Source of the DNA: Sporodiniella umbellata | Taxonomy: Eukaryota > Mucoromycota > Mucoromycetes > Mucorales > Rhizopodaceae | Reading direction: 5' to 3' | NCBI GenBank assembly: GCA_025677835.1 | Contig: JAIXMR010000073.1 | Coordinates: 1 to 20,000 of the forward strand | DNA length: 20,000 nt | Shown: positions 18,397-20,000 of the stretch, in pieces | Numbering within the stretch: the first letter of the stretch is position 1 | Layout of the letters: every line of letters starts with the position of its first letter | Made by a program: the position numbers and the translations under genes | Notes under the pieces: generated by a model | Told to the model about the DNA's origin: nothing | The model's input: the letters and a program-made list of their open reading frames with translations, nothing else | The model's database searches: none

Positions 18397-20000
18397 ATGG
18401 AAACCCAACATACCGATAAGGACACACACGTACTTTTGGAAGAAAGCGTAAATGCTCCATTTTTTTTTTTTTTTTTTCCGGATGTCTCACCTGTATTTCT
18501 TTAGGGCGTACAAAAGCATATCAACTTCTGGGACAAGAGAAACAAAGGCTATATTACTCCCATCGATACAATCAATGGTATGTCTCTCCCCTCCCCCTTT
18601 TTGGGTAGTCAAACCTAACCAGTTATTTCATTTCATTTCTTTTTTTTTTTTTTTTGGTGGGGGGGGGAAATCATCCAGGCTTTATGACTTTAGGCTATAG
18701 CGTTATCTTTAGTGTGGCATTGGGCACATTAGCAGGTATCTTTTTATCGCTCTTCTCTCAACCCAACTGGTTACCCGACCCTTACTGTCGTTCATCTGTA
18801 AGAAATCTGGTACGTTCCACGCAACATACCTCGGGTGTTTACGACAAAGATGGTGTGTTTGTATCAGAGAACTTTGAGAAACTGTTCAATAAATATTCCA
18901 AATCTGGTGAATCCCTTACCCTTGCAGAATTTTTCCGAATGAAAAGCGGTCAAGAAGAACTCCATGGCAATATCAAAGCATGGTATAGAAAAAACAAAAG
19001 TGATGTTCATCCGCCTAAAAAAAAATAATGTGGATAGGACGCTGAGCATGTTTGAGTTATGTACCGCCTATTTTTTTATTGGCCATCGGGGTAGTTTATC
19101 CAAAGAAGATGTGCGAGCTGCATACGATGTAAGGCTTTGTTTTGGGATGTAAACAGGGTGGTGTAACCAAACAATCTTTAGGGAACCTTGTTTTACCGTC
19201 TGAAAGATAACGATGCGGTCAGACGCAAGATGGATGCCAGTGCCTTTACGCCTTTAGCCGGTAGCTATCTGCTCTCCTCGCGAAAGAAAGGCATTCGTTT
19301 TGTGGAAAACAAGCTCAACACGTTCCTTCAGACGCTCTCGATCGGGGATGTCAACCTGAAAGAATGGCTAGAGTATTTGAAAGAGAACACGGCTTCACTT
19401 GGAGAAAACCATCGGATAATGAAACGTTCCTCCTCAGGTATCCAAGGCGTCCCTGCCCCCAAACCAGACGCTATCTACAGCAAGAAGAGGGAGGTGCAAA
19501 CACCCGAGGAGCCTACCTGTTTAACGGGCGTGGTGCAATCCGATCCTGTCATCCGCGACGAAAGCCACCGCTCTCTCCTGGGCAATATGGGCGTACAACG
19601 TGAGGGCGCTCAGGGAGAAAAGGACGAAGAGGAGGCATCGCGTGTACTGTTTGAGAACTTTATCCGCGTTGAACAACCGCCCGTAAGCGATCTGACCGGC
19701 ATCGAAATCACAGCCTCTCCACCTCTGACAGACATCACCTCCCCTACCCTCAGCACCTGTGCGCTCACTGGTGTCCGTGAGCACGAAGAGGGTCAGATGC
19801 TGGTGATCGTACCCCAAACAAAACCGGAAATCGTTGAAATCGAACTCATCCCGGATTCCGAACTGGAGCTTCCTCAATCCCCACCTGTCGAACCTGCCGC
19901 CATCACCCCGCCACCCGAAAAATTAAGAGAATTCGGGCCTGCAGATCAAGACGCAAAGAAAAAGAATCATAAAAACAAAAAGAAAAACAGTCAGACCATA
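18397..20000 (+). CDS. Caleosin (lipid-droplet haem/calcium protein) with long C-terminal extension, incomplete at window end
   Basis: Five exons so far: 18397-18447, 18505-18577, 18679-18982, 19038-19128 and 19182->20000; introns of 57, 101, 55 and 53 bp are GT-AG. Residues 18-180 are caleosin: GVQKHINFWD with haem-ligand His22, EF-hand DKRNKGYITPID, hydrophobic hairpin GYSVIFSVALGTLAGIFLSLF ending in a Pro-knot-like QPNWLPDP, QHTSGVYDKDG with His91, FVSENFEKLFNKYS, WTLSMFELCTAYF, and LSKEDVRAAYDGTLFYRL. Caleosins sit on lipid droplets and act as haem peroxygenases on fatty acid hydroperoxides. The EF-hand has Arg and Lys at calcium-ligand positions 3 and 5, so calcium binding is doubtful. 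Caleosins normally end near DGSLF; here the frame stays open for over 250 more residues, a basic segment then a Pro/Glu/Ser-rich and finally Lys/Asn-rich tail, with no stop before the window edge. The tail is unrecognised. Confidence 0.85.

Noticed and set aside
19364..19877. Open frames on both strands in the last 640 bases
   Set aside because: They are shadows in other frames of the caleosin tail, which is open from 19182 to the window end.

Overview
The window is nuclear DNA of a filamentous early-diverging fungus, most likely Mucoromycota (Mucorales-like). The evidence is a compact layout of intron-rich genes (introns mostly 38-125 bp, GT-AG), AT-rich spacers full of long poly(A)/poly(T) runs, and recognisable fungal families (Zn(II)2Cys6 factor, Opy2-type anchor, Lam-type GRAM-VASt protein, MetX-type serine O-acetyltransferase). 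The genus is an inference. All gene models were spliced by hand: the reading frame was kept through every junction and checked against family motifs. No transcript data were available.

Layout. 1-2890 is AT-rich and holds only a decayed Tc1/mariner transposase on the minus strand. 2899-4613 (+) is a multi-pass GT31-type glycosyltransferase, followed closely by an ATX1 copper chaperone (4736-5049, +). Convergent to that, an Opy2-like signalling anchor (6347-5310, -) and a Zn(II)2Cys6 transcription factor (9388-6547, -) are read in the same direction. A 1.2 kb spacer with microsatellites separates these from HOM3 aspartokinase (12388-10618, -). After a 1 kb divergent spacer come four plus-strand genes in tight tandem: a GRAM-VASt sterol-transfer protein (13394-15388), mitochondrial serine O-acetyltransferase CysA/Cys2 (15620-17313), an atypical Rho GTPase (17471-18157), and a caleosin with a long C-terminal extension that runs off the window (18397->20000).

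How the genes relate. This is ordinary eukaryotic gene order, not an operon or an obvious biosynthetic cluster. Two genes do share an amino-acid theme: HOM3 (aspartate family) and CysA (cysteine). Both carry the same 9-mer TTGACTCAT, a Gcn4/CPC1-type site, in the same orientation shortly upstream of the start codon, which suggests common general amino-acid control. The GRAM-VASt protein and the caleosin both belong to lipid biology (sterol transfer at contact sites; lipid droplets).

The most unusual items are (i) the Rho GTPase, which has Asp at the position equivalent to Ras Gly12, Ser in place of the DxxG glycine and a shortened Rho insert; (ii) the caleosin, with a degenerate EF-hand, two possible last-exon acceptors and a tail of more than 250 residues; (iii) an apparent AT-AG intron in the transcription factor; and (iv) the shared Gcn4-type element. 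I see no tRNA, rRNA, CRISPR array or intact mobile element.
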